The translations under genes and the position numbers were made by a program. Shown piece by piece: positions 23,958-32,615 of a DNA stretch of 64,000 bases (position 1 is the first letter of the stretch; each line of letters starts with the position of its first letter). Location of the stretch: NCBI GenBank assembly GCA_963784895.1, contig CAWATM010000016.1:62001-126000 (forward strand), in the 5' to 3' direction. The notes beneath the pieces were generated by a model. The model was not told the origin of the DNA. It searched no databases and worked only from the letters and a program-made list of their open reading frames with translations. The stretch is from Gaiellasilicea sp963784895 (lineage in GTDB: Bacteria > Actinomycetota > Thermoleophilia > Gaiellales > Gaiellaceae).

Positions 23958-24882
23958 GGGAGAGGCGCTAGTCTCAGGACGCGGACGTGCTTGGGCGGAG
24001 GCGCAGGCTCGCGGTCAGCGACCCACCGCGGGCGAAGCCGACACGCTTCAGGCACCGGAATGCGGCCAGAGGGTCGTCGCTCGCGCTTTAGATGCCCGCG
24101 GCGCGTGTAATGCGGCGGAGGTCTGACCCTCTGTCGCAGCTCCTCCTCAAGCTCGCACCCCGCTGGCCGGCTGCCTTCAGCACTGCCCTCGCTCGATCGT
24201 CAAGTGTGACGGCAGGTCCGACGAAGGCCATCCGCTGGCATCGACGGGTAGTCAGCGATCATTGCGTCGGTCTCCGTCTTCACGCCCACGATGCGGCTGC
24301 CGGGCGCGATCCGTGACTGCGCGACTTGACGGAGCTCTCCCGCGCTCGGACCGCACAGCCGCAATGCCAGGAAGCGCAGCCACGCTGAAAACGACACGCT
24401 ACGACCCAAGCAAGGAGTTGAGGTCGCGTCACTGCGGCGCGAATGTTCGAGCCTTGTCGGAGCGACGGCGACGACGGTGGCCAGCCTCTCACGGGAGGAC
24501 GTCCGCTGGGCGAGCGTCCTCTCGCCCGAGCGAGCCTAGTTTTAACGGGTTCGAGCTGGCTGAGGTCACGATGACGGGAAATGACAGTCTCTCGCCGTCG
24601 TCCGCTGTTGGCAGTCGTCGGTCACAATCGCATTCGGTTTCCGGCCGCTGAAGGTTGGGGATGGCTGAGGCGTTCGAGGGCGGGCTGGCGAGCGGGATGC
24701 CACGAGGATCTTTAGGGGGTCAATCGAGCGTTCCGCACTCGTGGTCTCGGACATGAGGGCTTGAGCGCCGAGGGTGGGGCCTCTCGGCGCTCGGCCCTCC
24801 ACATACTGCTGCCGGAAGACCGCCAATGCGTCTTGGGAGTGCTCAGCGGTTTGCTCGGGTGCTGTTCAGCGCAGAACCTCTT
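23958..24882. other. Stretch without a convincing gene
   Basis: About 920 bp with only short, Arg/Ser-biased frames on both strands. A minus-strand frame at 24200-24409 (ending ADYPSMPADGLRRT) could be a gene remnant but has no recognisable family. No repeat of either family is found here. Confidence 0.5.
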
Positions 24883-25083
24883 ATGGGAGTGTGTCGCGAG
24901 ATCGACGACCTGCGCCTTGATGTCAAGACGCTCCGCGCGCTCATCGATGTAGCACTCGATAGAGGTGTCAGCGCCGACGACGTCATGCTCCGAGCGTGCG
25001 CGAACGTCCTCTACGAGCGCCGCTCCCGTCTCGAGGAACTCGAGCAGGCGCTCCTCCACGTTCAGAACGACACCGAGATGTAG
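24883..25083 (+). CDS. Small helical hypothetical protein (66 aa)
   Basis: From ATG 24883, MGVCREIDDLRLDVKTLRAL continues as an almost wholly helical, heptad-patterned chain with EELEQALLH near the end, stop at 25083. It is predicted to form a coiled coil. No membrane segment and no known family. The composition looks protein-like, unlike the surrounding frames. Confidence 0.5.
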   Translation: MGVCREIDDLRLDVKTLRALIDVALDRGVSADDVMLRACANVLYERRSRLEELEQALLHVQNDTEM

Positions 25084-25463
25084 TTGATCACGGTGCTCTG
25101 ACAGCAACACCTGAAGGCGGTGCCGAGGAGGCGCTGAAGCACGCATGCGACCGCGTCGCCGCCGCATAGGAGCCTATGGTCTCCGTCGCGGCTCTGCAGG
25201 CGTCTGCGTGGTGACGTCCGTCGAATACGTGAGCGCTTGTCAGACTGCCTTGTCTGAGGCCTCGTACGATCAATGCCAGGTGTGAAATCGAGCATGCATT
25301 GATCGGGCACCAGCGAGGTTTATATGCATGCGAGTTGCGGCTCAATAGGCGTGCGCCGCTCTTCGCCTTTTGTTCGGGGAATGTGAATGTTGATCGGGAT
25401 CAGTTTTCTGGCAGCCAGGATCGTGCAGGTCCTTCTTCTATGACCGAAGAGGGGGACTTGAAG
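25084..25463. other. Long leader region before the Ig-like surface protein
   Basis: 380 bp, noticeably richer in A and T than the chromosome near 25290-25460. The frame of the surface protein is open back to 25299, but the hydrophobic signal begins after ATG 25464. The region probably contains the promoter and 5' leader; no specific -35/-10 pair is convincing. Confidence 0.5.
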
Positions 25464-26459
25464 ATGAACGAATTTCGAAGAAGAGAGTGGCGTTGGGCTG
25501 GTGCGCTTCTGATCGTGGTGATGGCCGGATTGACATCGGTCGCGGTCGCGGCGGCTGCTCCGCCGTCCAACACGTCTGCGCCAACGATCACGGGCACACC
25601 TCGCGTCGGTGAGACGTTGACGGCGCAGAACGGCACCTGGAGCAATAACCCGACCGCGTTCCAGTACCAGTGGCAACGCTGCAATGACAGCGGCGCCTCG
25701 TGCGCGAACATCGCGGGCGCAACCGACAAGACCTACCTGCTCTCGACCGCCGATGCCGGCCGGACGATGCGCGTCCGCGTCACCGGGATCAACGCCGAGG
25801 GCGCCGTCAACGCGCGATCGGCGCCGACCGCCGTCGTCACCCCGAGTGCGGCGCCGACCAACACGGCTCGGCCCACAATCTCAGGCGAGCCGGAGGTCGG
25901 CCAGGAGCTGACGGCCGAGGAGGGCACGTGGACGAACAGCCCGACGTCGTTCGGCTACCGATGGCAGCGTTGCGACATCGACGCGGTCTCCTGCATCCCC
26001 GTCGTCGGCGCCACCGGCAAGACCTACGGCGTCCGTGCGACGGACGTCGGCTTCCGGCTCCGCGTCGCGGTCACCGCCCGCAACACTAACGGTGCCGGCT
26101 CGGCTCTCTCGGCTCCGTCCGGGATCGTCGTCCCGGCGGTGCCGATCACGAACGCGCGGCCGAGCGTGCGGCTGGTCTCGGTGCGGTTCCTCGGCGCCCG
26201 CGTCTACGCGCGGTTCCGGATCTGTGACGACTCGCCGCGGAACCTGACGATTCTCGCGACGGATTCGCGTCCGGGCCGGGTCTCGCAGACGCGGCGCTTC
26301 ACGACGCGGATCCCGCCCAGGCCCTGCGGCGTCTACACGCGCAGCTGGGTGCCGGCTCCCCGCTTCCGCGGCAAGGGCCGCTACACCCTGACGATCGCCG
26401 CGCGCGACACGTCCGGTCGCACCAGCCTGCCCGTTCGGAAGACGTTCACGCTCAAGTAG
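25464..26459 (+). CDS. Exported surface protein with two Ig-like repeats
   Basis: 331 residues from ATG 25464 (MNEFRRREWRW), preceded by a good ribosome-binding site (GAGGGGG). The signal segment is ALLIVVMAGLTSVAVAAAA. Two repeats of about 92 residues follow, each starting PTI(T/S)G and having the pattern GTW(S/T)N(N/S)PT, Y(Q/R)WQRC and a closing TAVVTP-like strand. Each has two Cys that may pair. This repeat type is common in large Thermoleophilia surface proteins. The last 100 residues (ARPSVRLVSVRFLG) are a different beta-rich domain with two Cys. No sorting signal is seen, so it is secreted or loosely bound. A strong terminator follows. Confidence 0.85.
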   Translation: MNEFRRREWRWAGALLIVVMAGLTSVAVAAAAPPSNTSAPTITGTPRVGETLTAQNGTWSNNPTAFQYQWQRCNDSGASCANIAGATDKTYLLSTADAGRTMRVRVTGINAEGAVNARSAPTAVVTPSAAPTNTARPTISGEPEVGQELTAEEGTWTNSPTSFGYRWQRCDIDAVSCIPVVGATGKTYGVRATDVGFRLRVAVTARNTNGAGSALSAPSGIVVPAVPITNARPSVRLVSVRFLGARVYARFRICDDSPRNLTILATDSRPGRVSQTRRFTTRIPPRPCGVYTRSWVPAPRFRGKGRYTLTIAARDTSGRTSLPVRKTFTLK

Positions 26460-26470
26460 CCGCGGCGAGG

Positions 26471-26508
26471 ATGGGGGCACAGACTCCTTCCTGACGGTGC
26501 CCCCATCC
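26471..26508 (+). terminator. Strong hairpin after the Ig-like surface protein
   Basis: Perfect 11-bp arms GATGGGGGCAC (26471-26481) and GTGCCCCCATC (26498-26508) with a 16-nt loop, 12 bp after the stop codon. No T-tract follows, as is usual in very GC-rich actinobacteria. Confidence 0.75.
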
Positions 26509-26633
26509 CGCCAGGCGCTACGGTTAGCGGAGACGCGATGCAATCGCGACGCTTTGCTGCCCGTTACCTCGGGTGGAGTTGAGGTTCCGTCACCGCCGCC
26601 TCGCCCACCGATGACTACTTGCACGGTGTTGCG

Positions 26634-26849
26634 CTATTTGAGCGTGTCGACTCCGGACGACGGAGACTCGGCTTCTTCTTTCGCTGGCCGCGCGCCGACG
26701 AACAAGGCAAGGATCAGCAGAACAACGCCGGCCAGAGCGGCCACGAACATGACGGGGAAGAAGAGCCCGACCACGACGCCCAATCCGATCAGGATGAGGC
26801 AGTGATGACCATGAATCGGGCATGCCCGGGTGGTGCCCCGTGAAACCAC
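26634..26849 (-). CDS. Small membrane protein (71 aa)
   Basis: A short N-terminal part with two Cys and three His (RACPIHGHHC) is followed by about 38 hydrophobic residues (LILIGLGVVVGLFF, then AALAGVVLLILALFVGA) and a charged tail. The hydrophobic part is long enough for two short helices or a hairpin. GTG 26849 is the only standard start before the hydrophobic part. It resembles small actinobacterial envelope proteins without a named family. Confidence 0.6.
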   Translation of the reverse strand: MVSRGTTRACPIHGHHCLILIGLGVVVGLFFPVMFVAALAGVVLLILALFVGARPAKEEAESPSSGVDTLK

Positions 26850-27251
26850 CGGGCGGCGCTAGCTCGATGCCAAGGTGCTATGCGTATTGGCCGGCCTCAC
26901 CGACGAAAGCCGGGGCGAGCGTCAGACGGCGGCCCGCTGGCGCTCGCCCCATAGCTTCAAGAATCGCACGCTGGAGGAGTGACATGCCACGGACGTTCGG
27001 TCAGTCTTGAGCGCTACGAAAGGCGCGGAGTGACCGCCCTATGCGCGTGTTCTCAAGCCATGACACCGAAGGCCGATATGACCGGCCGGGTTGGGGAGGA
27101 GTGCTGACGCGGGCAGCCGCGCACACTTTCCCCCGACCGTTGTTCGTAGACGGGCGCACTAGGCTGGCCTAGACTGCGTGACTTGGGCGGGTTTGGAGGG
27201 TCGAGGTGGTGCCGCAGCTGTCTCGACCCTTCCTCTTTAGGCGCTCAGTCC
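26850..27251. other. Intergenic stretch with hairpins
   Basis: No gene supported. It holds a 10-bp inverted repeat GGGGCGAGCG (26912-26921)/CGCTCGCCCC (26941-26950) and a small perfect palindrome-like CTAGGCTGGCCTAG near 27160. At 27237-27267 the segment TTAGGCGCTCAGTCC is tandemly repeated and overlaps the end of the next gene. Confidence 0.5.
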
Positions 27252-27404
27252 TTAGGCGCTCAGTCCCGCGCGTCGAAGCCTCTCGATGCAGTCTTCACAA
27301 ATGGTGTGCGTTGTCGCGTCGACAACGGCGTCACCGGCGCGTCGTCCAGATATCCAGCTCCCGTTCACGCAGAAGCGAAGGCACCACGCGCAACGCCGCG
27401 CCAT
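27252..27404 (-). CDS. Stand-alone CxxC...HxxCxxC zinc-finger-like mini-protein (50 aa)
   Basis: From ATG 27404 (MARRCAWCLRFC) with AAGGA 9 bp upstream. The pattern CAWC ... W ... THTICEDCIERL matches a small metal-binding module usually found at the C-terminal end of PAS or response-regulator proteins (CAWCKKIR ... THGICPDC type). Here it stands alone. It could be a remnant of a larger sensor or a real mini-protein. An in-frame ATG lies at 27434. A tandem 15-bp repeat overlaps its 3' end. Confidence 0.6.
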   Translation of the reverse strand: MARRCAWCLRFCVNGSWISGRRAGDAVVDATTHTICEDCIERLRRAGLSA

Positions 27405-27552
27405 TTCCTGGCGTCCTTCTACCTGTGGTCGCATCTAGGCCCCTAATCCTGGCGTCCAGCCGCCGAGGATCGGCGAATCCGGGCTCGAGTTGCTTCAACG
27501 CTCAGATCGAGCGGAGGTTGTGCAAGGCGGCTCGTCCACCTTCGGAGATCCG

Positions 27553-27741
27553 CTAGTACGCGGCAGCGTTCGTGCGGTTGCCGACGAGCTCGCCGACCGG
27601 CACCGCCTGGACGAGTCCCCGGTCGCGTAGCCTGGACAGCACGTTGCGCACCTCGTGCGGAGGCTCCTCGAGCTGTGAGGCGATCTGCTCGTACGCGAGC
27701 GACCCGTGCCGCTCGAAGAGCGCCAGAATGGACCCCTCCAT
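27553..27741 (-). CDS. Small winged-helix DNA-binding protein (62 aa)
   Basis: MEGSILALFERHGSLAYEQI followed by PPHEVRNVLSRLRDRGLVQA is a compact helix-turn-helix of MarR/ArsR/TFE type. Its short tail (GNRTNAAAY) lacks a dimerisation domain. ATG 27741 starts directly at the fold. It may be a regulator of a neighbouring small gene or a detached domain. Confidence 0.65.
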   Translation of the reverse strand: MEGSILALFERHGSLAYEQIASQLEEPPHEVRNVLSRLRDRGLVQAVPVGELVGNRTNAAAY

Positions 27742-28444
27742 CGGGACAGACCTTACGTGGACGAGCCGACGTCGACATGGCCTCCGGGAAATGTTGGGGA
27801 CTGAGATCGCGCCAGTCGGACCGCCGACCGGCGATCTCAGCCCCCGCGTTTCCTAGTGCGCGCGGGCGGAACACCGAAGGCGACCCCCAAAGATCCAGTC
27901 GGTGCGCCCACCCGAGGCGCTGCTAGAGAACGCCCAGGGTGATACCCGGCACGCCTCCGTGACAAACGTCGAGTGTGCGGCAAGCCGGGAGTGTGAGATC
28001 GTCCGCTCTGGGCGAGCGCGAATAGATGACCCCGTTCGTGCTCGCCTACTCTTGGCGTCAGGTTTGAGCCGTGCGACGCAGAGGTGGGGGCTCAGGCCGC
28101 CGCGCGGCCCATCTGATGCAACTTACGCGTTCTCGAGGCCCCCGTGCGACGCGGGCGGCTCGCAACTGGTCGTTGTCGATCCCCTCGTGTAGCTCTACCT
28201 CAAGCCTCGCGGCGAGCGTGTCGAGGCGTCGAAGAACCCCGTGCTTTGTCTAATCCGCGGCCGGCGCTTCGAACGTCGATAGCACTGACCGTTGACGGTT
28301 ACTCTTGCGGGTACACCCAGCATGGTTTCCGGTGTCCTTCGGTGTTCTTTCACGTCCTCTTGAGCGTGGTCTGAAACCCGCTTGGTTGTGGGGTTTGCGA
28401 CCTCTTTCGACTTGGTTAGGGGGATCGCCGATCTGGGCATTTCA
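27742..28444. other. Stretch without a convincing gene, right part of the accessory region
   Basis: 700 bp with short frames only. No copy of either repeat family. It ends at the right att-like sequence. Confidence 0.5.
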
Positions 28445-28491
28445 CGGACAAGATGTCCGATGATGCCAAGTTCATTCTTGGCATCGGCTAG
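28445..28491 (+). repeat. Right copy of the duplicated DUF59 3' end (att-like)
   Basis: It encodes TDKMSDDAKFILGIG plus stop, the same C-terminus as the gene at 18208. There are four synonymous base differences and a 20-bp identical core at 28465-28484. Upstream codons show no similarity to DUF59. Together with 18461-18507 it brackets 10.0 kb. Confidence 0.75.
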
Positions 28492-28862
28492 TCAGCGGCG
28501 GGCGGAAGGGCACAGCCGTCTCAGCCCGTCCTTTGCTCGGTTGCGGTTGTACGCGTCGGGCAAAGCGATTAGTCTGGAGGATCCGCGTGGCGCCGCGGCG
28601 TTCAGGCTTGGACTCCATCCCCCACGTGCCCAGCGGCCGGGCGGGAGTTCTGTGGCAAGCGCTGCGGCCGCCTCGCGGTGTATCGCTCTCGCAGGGACGC
28701 GCGCCCATTGCGGTGGCTGCGGGCGACCGGTGGGACGTGCGCTCCAGCTGGGCACACGTAAAGGGTTTATGAACTTCGGTGCGTTCGCGGTTGTCGTTGT
28801 CCCCGACGTGGGTATTGGCGGCATGGCGGCAGTTGCCGTCAGCTCCACGAGGGGAGAGGTCG
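28492..28862. other. Intergenic stretch before the RiPP precursor
   Basis: 370 bp outside the right att-like end. One out-of-frame ORF starts at 28769 and overlaps the precursor gene; its sequence is not protein-like. It probably includes the precursor's promoter, which I cannot define. Confidence 0.45.
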
Positions 28863-29012
28863 ATGGAGGAACGAGAGTCCCAGCAGTACGAGAGTCCCGT
28901 GATCGTGGACTACGGGGACTTCGCCGAGCTCACGCAGCATCAGATGCTCGGCGACCCACATGACTTCCCGTTCCACGGGAGCGACCCGCACATGACGTCC
29001 TCGATCGGCTGA
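28863..29012 (+). CDS. Lasso-type RiPP precursor peptide (49 aa)
   Basis: ATG 28863 with GGGGAGAGG 5 bp upstream. The leader has the recognition pattern of lasso/actinobacterial RiPP leaders: Y-E-S-P-V-I-V-D-Y-G-D-F-A-E-L-T, which binds the RRE (PqqD-like) protein. The predicted core after Thr-Gln is HQMLGDPHDFPFHGSDPHMT plus SSIG. It is His/Asp-rich and lacks the usual Gly1; Asp9 could close a ring, but this is not a textbook lasso core. No lasso cyclase, leader peptidase or RRE gene is visible nearby, so it is an orphan. A terminator follows, supporting a single-gene transcript. Confidence 0.7.
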   Translation: MEERESQQYESPVIVDYGDFAELTQHQMLGDPHDFPFHGSDPHMTSSIG

Positions 29013-29068
29013 GCGTCATGCGGCAGGCGGCCCTGCAACTCGGCGGCCCGGGTTGCGGGGCCGCGCAT

Positions 29069-29093
29069 CTTCCAGCCGCCCCTCGGCTGGAAG
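29069..29093 (+). terminator. Intrinsic terminator after the RiPP precursor
   Basis: Perfect 10-bp arms CTTCCAGCCG (29069-29078) and CGGCTGGAAG (29084-29093) with a 5-nt loop, followed within 10 bp by GTTTTCC. Confidence 0.72.
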
Positions 29094-29194
29094 GAGCCGT
29101 TTTCCGTTCCGGCGTTCAGTGCGATCGAACACGCCACGACGCCCCGAAGCGGGTTGAGGCGCGCACCCGATTCATGCGCGGCGTCGGACAACCC

Positions 29195-29926
29195 TCAGCC
29201 CAGACGGAGCCAGGCGAGCGCCACCGCGAGCGCGACCATCGCCAACGAGAGGGCGCGTAGGGCGGCCTCCGGCGCCCGCGTCAGCGCCGGCGCGTCGAGT
29301 GGCTGTTCCCGCCCGTCGCGGTAGCGGACCGTGCCGGTCACCTGTGCGACTCGGCGCCGCACGATTCGCACCTGCGTCGAGAGCGAGCGCTGCGCCAGGC
29401 TCGCGAGCAGCGCGAACACGGCCGCGAACAATGCCTCGGGCCGCAACGTCTCGGCCGCGCCCACGTACCCGACCAGAACGGGGAAGGCGCCCCACGCGAG
29501 CGCGAACCAGAGGTCGGTATGAAAGCGGCCGCCCGCGAGCTCGAGCGTGTAGGCGGGGACGAGGAACGCGCCGGCGGCTACGAACGGAAGCAACCAGAGC
29601 GTCCAGGCGAGCGCGGCGCCGATCCCGATCGCGACCGCGGCAGTCAGAGATGCAACGGCGAGCCAGACGAGCACGCGGCTCGGGATCTCCGTGTGCAGCG
29701 GGCGGCCGTTGAGCTCATCGAGTGCGTGGGCGCCCACGCCGAGGGCGAGCAGGAATGCAGCGAGGCCCCAGAGCAGCCGGTTCGCTTCGAGCTCCGGGGC
29801 GAGGGCGGCTCCGATCGCGACGTAGGAGAGATGCCAAAGCGTGTAGGGCACGTGAAGCAGCGTGACGTAGTCGCGCGGGCCACCCTGGGCAAGCGCGTAG
29901 AAGGCCGGCCGCGACCCGGCGTTCAC
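29195..29926 (-). CDS. Polytopic membrane protein, UbiA-like topology
   Basis: 243 residues from GTG 29926, overlapping the methyltransferase stop by 4 bp. About seven hydrophobic helices. Conserved-looking polar motifs lie in the first loops: HALDELNGRPLHTEIPSR near residue 70 and RFHTDLWFALAWG near 140. The Asp-rich loop recalls UbiA-type prenyltransferases, but the classical NDXXDXXXD is absent, so the assignment is tentative. Coupling to a UbiE-like methyltransferase fits a lipid or quinone modification role. The start upstream of GTG is open but implausible. Confidence 0.7.
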   Translation of the reverse strand: MNAGSRPAFYALAQGGPRDYVTLLHVPYTLWHLSYVAIGAALAPELEANRLLWGLAAFLLALGVGAHALDELNGRPLHTEIPSRVLVWLAVASLTAAVAIGIGAALAWTLWLLPFVAAGAFLVPAYTLELAGGRFHTDLWFALAWGAFPVLVGYVGAAETLRPEALFAAVFALLASLAQRSLSTQVRIVRRRVAQVTGTVRYRDGREQPLDAPALTRAPEAALRALSLAMVALAVALAWLRLG

Positions 29927-30639
29927 CTGCGCCGACCCCAGACGACGACGCCGCCCCCGAGGCTGAGTCGCCGGGCGCGCAGGTCCTCGAGCCCGGCCTC
30001 CGACCACAGCTCGAGTTGGCGCTCGAGGGGCAGGCGCGCCTCGTAGCCGCGGATGCTCGGGCCGAGGAAGCGTCCTACCTCGTGCCAGCCCGGCGAGAGC
30101 AGGCGCCCTGCCAGCGGCAGCGCGAGCCGTACGTAGAGCTCCCAGAGAACCCGAGCCGAGCGCGCTTGCGGGACGCCGAACTCCAGCGACGCCACCGTTC
30201 CGCCCGGGCGCACGACCCGCACGAGCTCACGGATGGTCGCGGCGCGGTCGTCGACGTAGCGAAGTAGGTACGTGACCGTCAGGGCGTCGAACGAAGCATC
30301 TGCGAACGGCAGCGCCTCCCCTCGTCCCTCGAGCAACTCGATGTTCGCGCCGAGCTCGTGGGCGGCGACGCGGCGGCGTGCGACGGCGAGCATCTCGGGG
30401 CTCCGGTCGATGCCGACGACCGAGCAGCCGTACCGCCGGACGAGCTCGAGCGCGACCGCGCCCGTTCCGGTGGCGACGTCAAGTACGCGTGCGTCCGGCC
30501 CAGCCTCGAGCCGCGAAATCAGAAAGCGCCGCCAGCGCGGATCCTGGCCGAGCGAGAGCAGCCGCGCGTAGCGGTCGTAGGTGGGGCCCAGCGGCGCGAA
30601 GAGTGTCGGCGCACGGAGGCTTGCAGGCTTGGCCGTCAC
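29923..30639 (-). CDS. UbiE/COQ5-like methyltransferase
   Basis: 238 residues from GTG 30639. SAM-binding motif ARVLDVATGTGAVALEL near residues 46-62, VVGIDRSPEML, then DALTVTYLLRYVDD and VRVVRPGGTVASLEFG, all typical of the UbiE/MenG group that methylates demethylmenaquinone. The family is broad and the substrate is inferred only. It overlaps the oxidoreductase stop and the membrane-protein start (GTGA at both ends), so the three genes form one operon. Confidence 0.85.
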   Translation of the reverse strand: MTAKPASLRAPTLFAPLGPTYDRYARLLSLGQDPRWRRFLISRLEAGPDARVLDVATGTGAVALELVRRYGCSVVGIDRSPEMLAVARRRVAAHELGANIELLEGRGEALPFADASFDALTVTYLLRYVDDRAATIRELVRVVRPGGTVASLEFGVPQARSARVLWELYVRLALPLAGRLLSPGWHEVGRFLGPSIRGYEARLPLERQLELWSEAGLEDLRARRLSLGGGVVVWGRRR

Positions 30640-31580
30640 GGGATCGAGAGGACGATCTTGCCGAGCTGCTCGCCCGCTTCCAAGCGCTCGTGCGCGGCGC
30701 GAATCTCCGAGAGCGGGAACGTCGAGTCGATGTGGACGCGCGCGCGTCCCGAGCGGACAAGGGCATACGCGCCGAGGAAGTCGTCGCGCGTGCCCATCGT
30801 CGAGCCGTAGATCGTCAGCTGCTTCCACCAGAAGCGGTGTAGCTGCGCCGGCGGGTTCGGGCCGCTCGTCGCGCCGCAGACCGTCACCCGGCCGCCGGGC
30901 TTGACCGCCGCCAGCGAGTCCTTCCACGTCGCCTCGCCGACCGTCTCGACGACGAGGTCGATGCCGCCGACCTCCTTCGCCGCTGCGACCGCTTCCCCGT
31001 GCGGGACGGCGACGTCGGCTCCCCACTCGCGCGCCTGCTCGAGCTTGGCCTCGGAGCCGGAGGTCACGAGCGTCTTCGCCCCGATCGCCCGTGCGGTCTC
31101 GAACGCCGCGGTCGCGACGCCGCCGCCGATCCCCCAGATCAGCACCCACTCGCCCGCCTGCAGCCGCGCACGCGTCACGAGCATCCGCCACGCCGTCTCG
31201 TAGACGAGCGGGAACGCGGCGGCGACCTCGAACGAGATCGCGTCGTCGAGCGGGAAGACGTTGGTCTCGGGCACGGCGATCAGCTCGGCGTGGGTGCCGT
31301 CGGTGTGCTCGCCGATCACGGTGATCATGTGCCCGTGCTCGAGGCCGGGGTTGATCACGACGCGCTCACCGGTGTCGACGCGAATCCCGGCGCCGTCGGC
31401 GCCGAGGATGCGCGGCTTCGGGACGGACGGCAGACCTTTCCGAACCCAGAGATCGAGGTGGTTGAGCGAGGCGGCGCGGAGCGAGACGAGGACCTCTCCA
31501 GGCTGTGCGACCGGGTCGGGAGCTTGCTCGTAGCGGAGCACCTCCGGGCCGCCGTCCTCGTGGATTCGCACCGCGTGCAC
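30636..31580 (-). CDS. Zinc-free MDR-family quinone oxidoreductase / alcohol dehydrogenase-like protein
   Basis: About 314 residues from GTG 31580 (VHAVRIHEDGG). N-terminal GroES-like domain (VSLRAASLNHLDLWVRKGLP) and Rossmann domain with WGIGGGVATAAFETARAIGA near residue 150. The residues that would bind catalytic zinc in alcohol dehydrogenases are largely replaced, suggesting an NADPH-dependent reductase. AGGA lies 8 bp upstream of the chosen GTG; another GTG is at 31586. It is divergent from queG with about 27 bp between starts. Confidence 0.85.
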   Translation of the reverse strand: MHAVRIHEDGGPEVLRYEQAPDPVAQPGEVLVSLRAASLNHLDLWVRKGLPSVPKPRILGADGAGIRVDTGERVVINPGLEHGHMITVIGEHTDGTHAELIAVPETNVFPLDDAISFEVAAAFPLVYETAWRMLVTRARLQAGEWVLIWGIGGGVATAAFETARAIGAKTLVTSGSEAKLEQAREWGADVAVPHGEAVAAAKEVGGIDLVVETVGEATWKDSLAAVKPGGRVTVCGATSGPNPPAQLHRFWWKQLTIYGSTMGTRDDFLGAYALVRSGRARVHIDSTFPLSEIRAAHERLEAGEQLGKIVLSIP

Positions 31581-31607
31581 GGGCACAATCCTGTCATGAC
31601 GCCTGTC

Positions 31608-32615
31608 ATGTCGACTCGGGAGCTGAACCGGCTGGGCGAGGAGCTCGGCCTCGACGCGATCGGCGCCGCGCCGGCCGAGCACTACGAGGAGACGGAGCAG
31701 CACATCCGCGGGCGCAAGGAGCGGGGGCTCTTTGCGACGATGGGCTTCACGACCCGGCGGCCGGAGGTCTCGTGTCATCCCGAGCGGCTGCTGCCCGGCG
31801 CGCGGACGGTGATCTCGGCGGCACTCTGCTACTACGCTGACGCGGAGGACGCACCGGCCGCTGCGGGGCGCCTTGCCCGCTACACCTGGTCCGACCGCTA
31901 CGCCGATCTGCGCGAGCGGCTCGATGCGCTCGGGCGGCGGCTCGGCGGCTCCTACCGCGTCCTCGTCGACGAGAACGACCACGTCGACCGAGAAGGCGCC
32001 GTGCGTGCAGGTGTCGCCTTCTACGGCAAGAACACGCTCGCAATCACGCGCCGCCACGGCTCGTGGGTCGTGCTCGGTACGCTCGTCAGCGACCGCGAGC
32101 TGGAGCGTTCCGAGGCGCTCGAGGCGGGCTGCGGCTCGTGCACTCTCTGCATCGACGCGTGCCCGACGGACGCGCTCGACGAGCCGGGGACGCTCGATTC
32201 GACGCGGTGTCTCTCCTACTGGACGCAGGCGCCTGCGGCGATCCCGGAGGACTACCGGTCGGCGCTCGGCGCGTACGTCTACGGCTGCGACATCTGCCAG
32301 GACGTCTGCCCCTGGAACCGCGGCGTGGAGAAGCGGCGGGCCGGATCGCAGCCGCCCGCCGGCGCGGAGCCTGCCGTATCGCTGCTCGACTGGCTCGAGG
32401 CCGACGGCATCGAGCTCGTCGCCCGCTACGACCGGCTCTACGTGCCGCGAAACGATCCGCGCTGGCTACGGCGCAACGCCCTCGTAGCAGCCGGGAATGT
32501 CGGCGGCGACCGCGAACGAGAGGCCGTGGCCGCCTACGCAACCGGCGACGACGACCTCCTGCGCGAGCATGCGGGCTGGGCGCTGGCGCGGCTCGACGAG
32601 CGGCGCGGCACGTGA
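31608..32615 (+). CDS. queG: Epoxyqueuosine reductase QueG
   Basis: 335 residues. It performs the last step of queuosine synthesis, cobalamin-dependent reduction of epoxyqueuosine in tRNA wobble position 34. Two [4Fe-4S] motifs are visible: CGSCTLCIDACPTDAL near residue 178 and CDICQDVCPWN near 227. The C-terminal HEAT-like tail (WLRRNALVAAGN, LLREHAGWALARL) is also present. ATG 31608 (MSTRELN) is preferred over 31596. queA and tgt lie 18 kb away in this window, so the pathway is present but split. The histidine kinase gene overlaps its stop. Confidence 0.93.
   Translation: MSTRELNRLGEELGLDAIGAAPAEHYEETEQHIRGRKERGLFATMGFTTRRPEVSCHPERLLPGARTVISAALCYYADAEDAPAAAGRLARYTWSDRYADLRERLDALGRRLGGSYRVLVDENDHVDREGAVRAGVAFYGKNTLAITRRHGSWVVLGTLVSDRELERSEALEAGCGSCTLCIDACPTDALDEPGTLDSTRCLSYWTQAPAAIPEDYRSALGAYVYGCDICQDVCPWNRGVEKRRAGSQPPAGAEPAVSLLDWLEADGIELVARYDRLYVPRNDPRWLRRNALVAAGNVGGDREREAVAAYATGDDDLLREHAGWALARLDERRGT

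Noticed and set aside
18508..28444. Prophage or intact mobile element
   Set aside because: No integrase, transposase, portal, capsid or replication gene is recognisable in the region.
28769..28963. Out-of-frame ORF overlapping the RiPP precursor (start MNFGAFAVVVVP)
   Set aside because: After a short hydrophobic start it becomes Arg-rich in a shadow frame; the precursor frame has the ribosome-binding site and leader motif.
29018..29260. Plus-strand frame after the RiPP precursor as a biosynthesis gene
   Set aside because: It runs through the terminator hairpin and into the opposite membrane-protein gene, and has no domain pattern.
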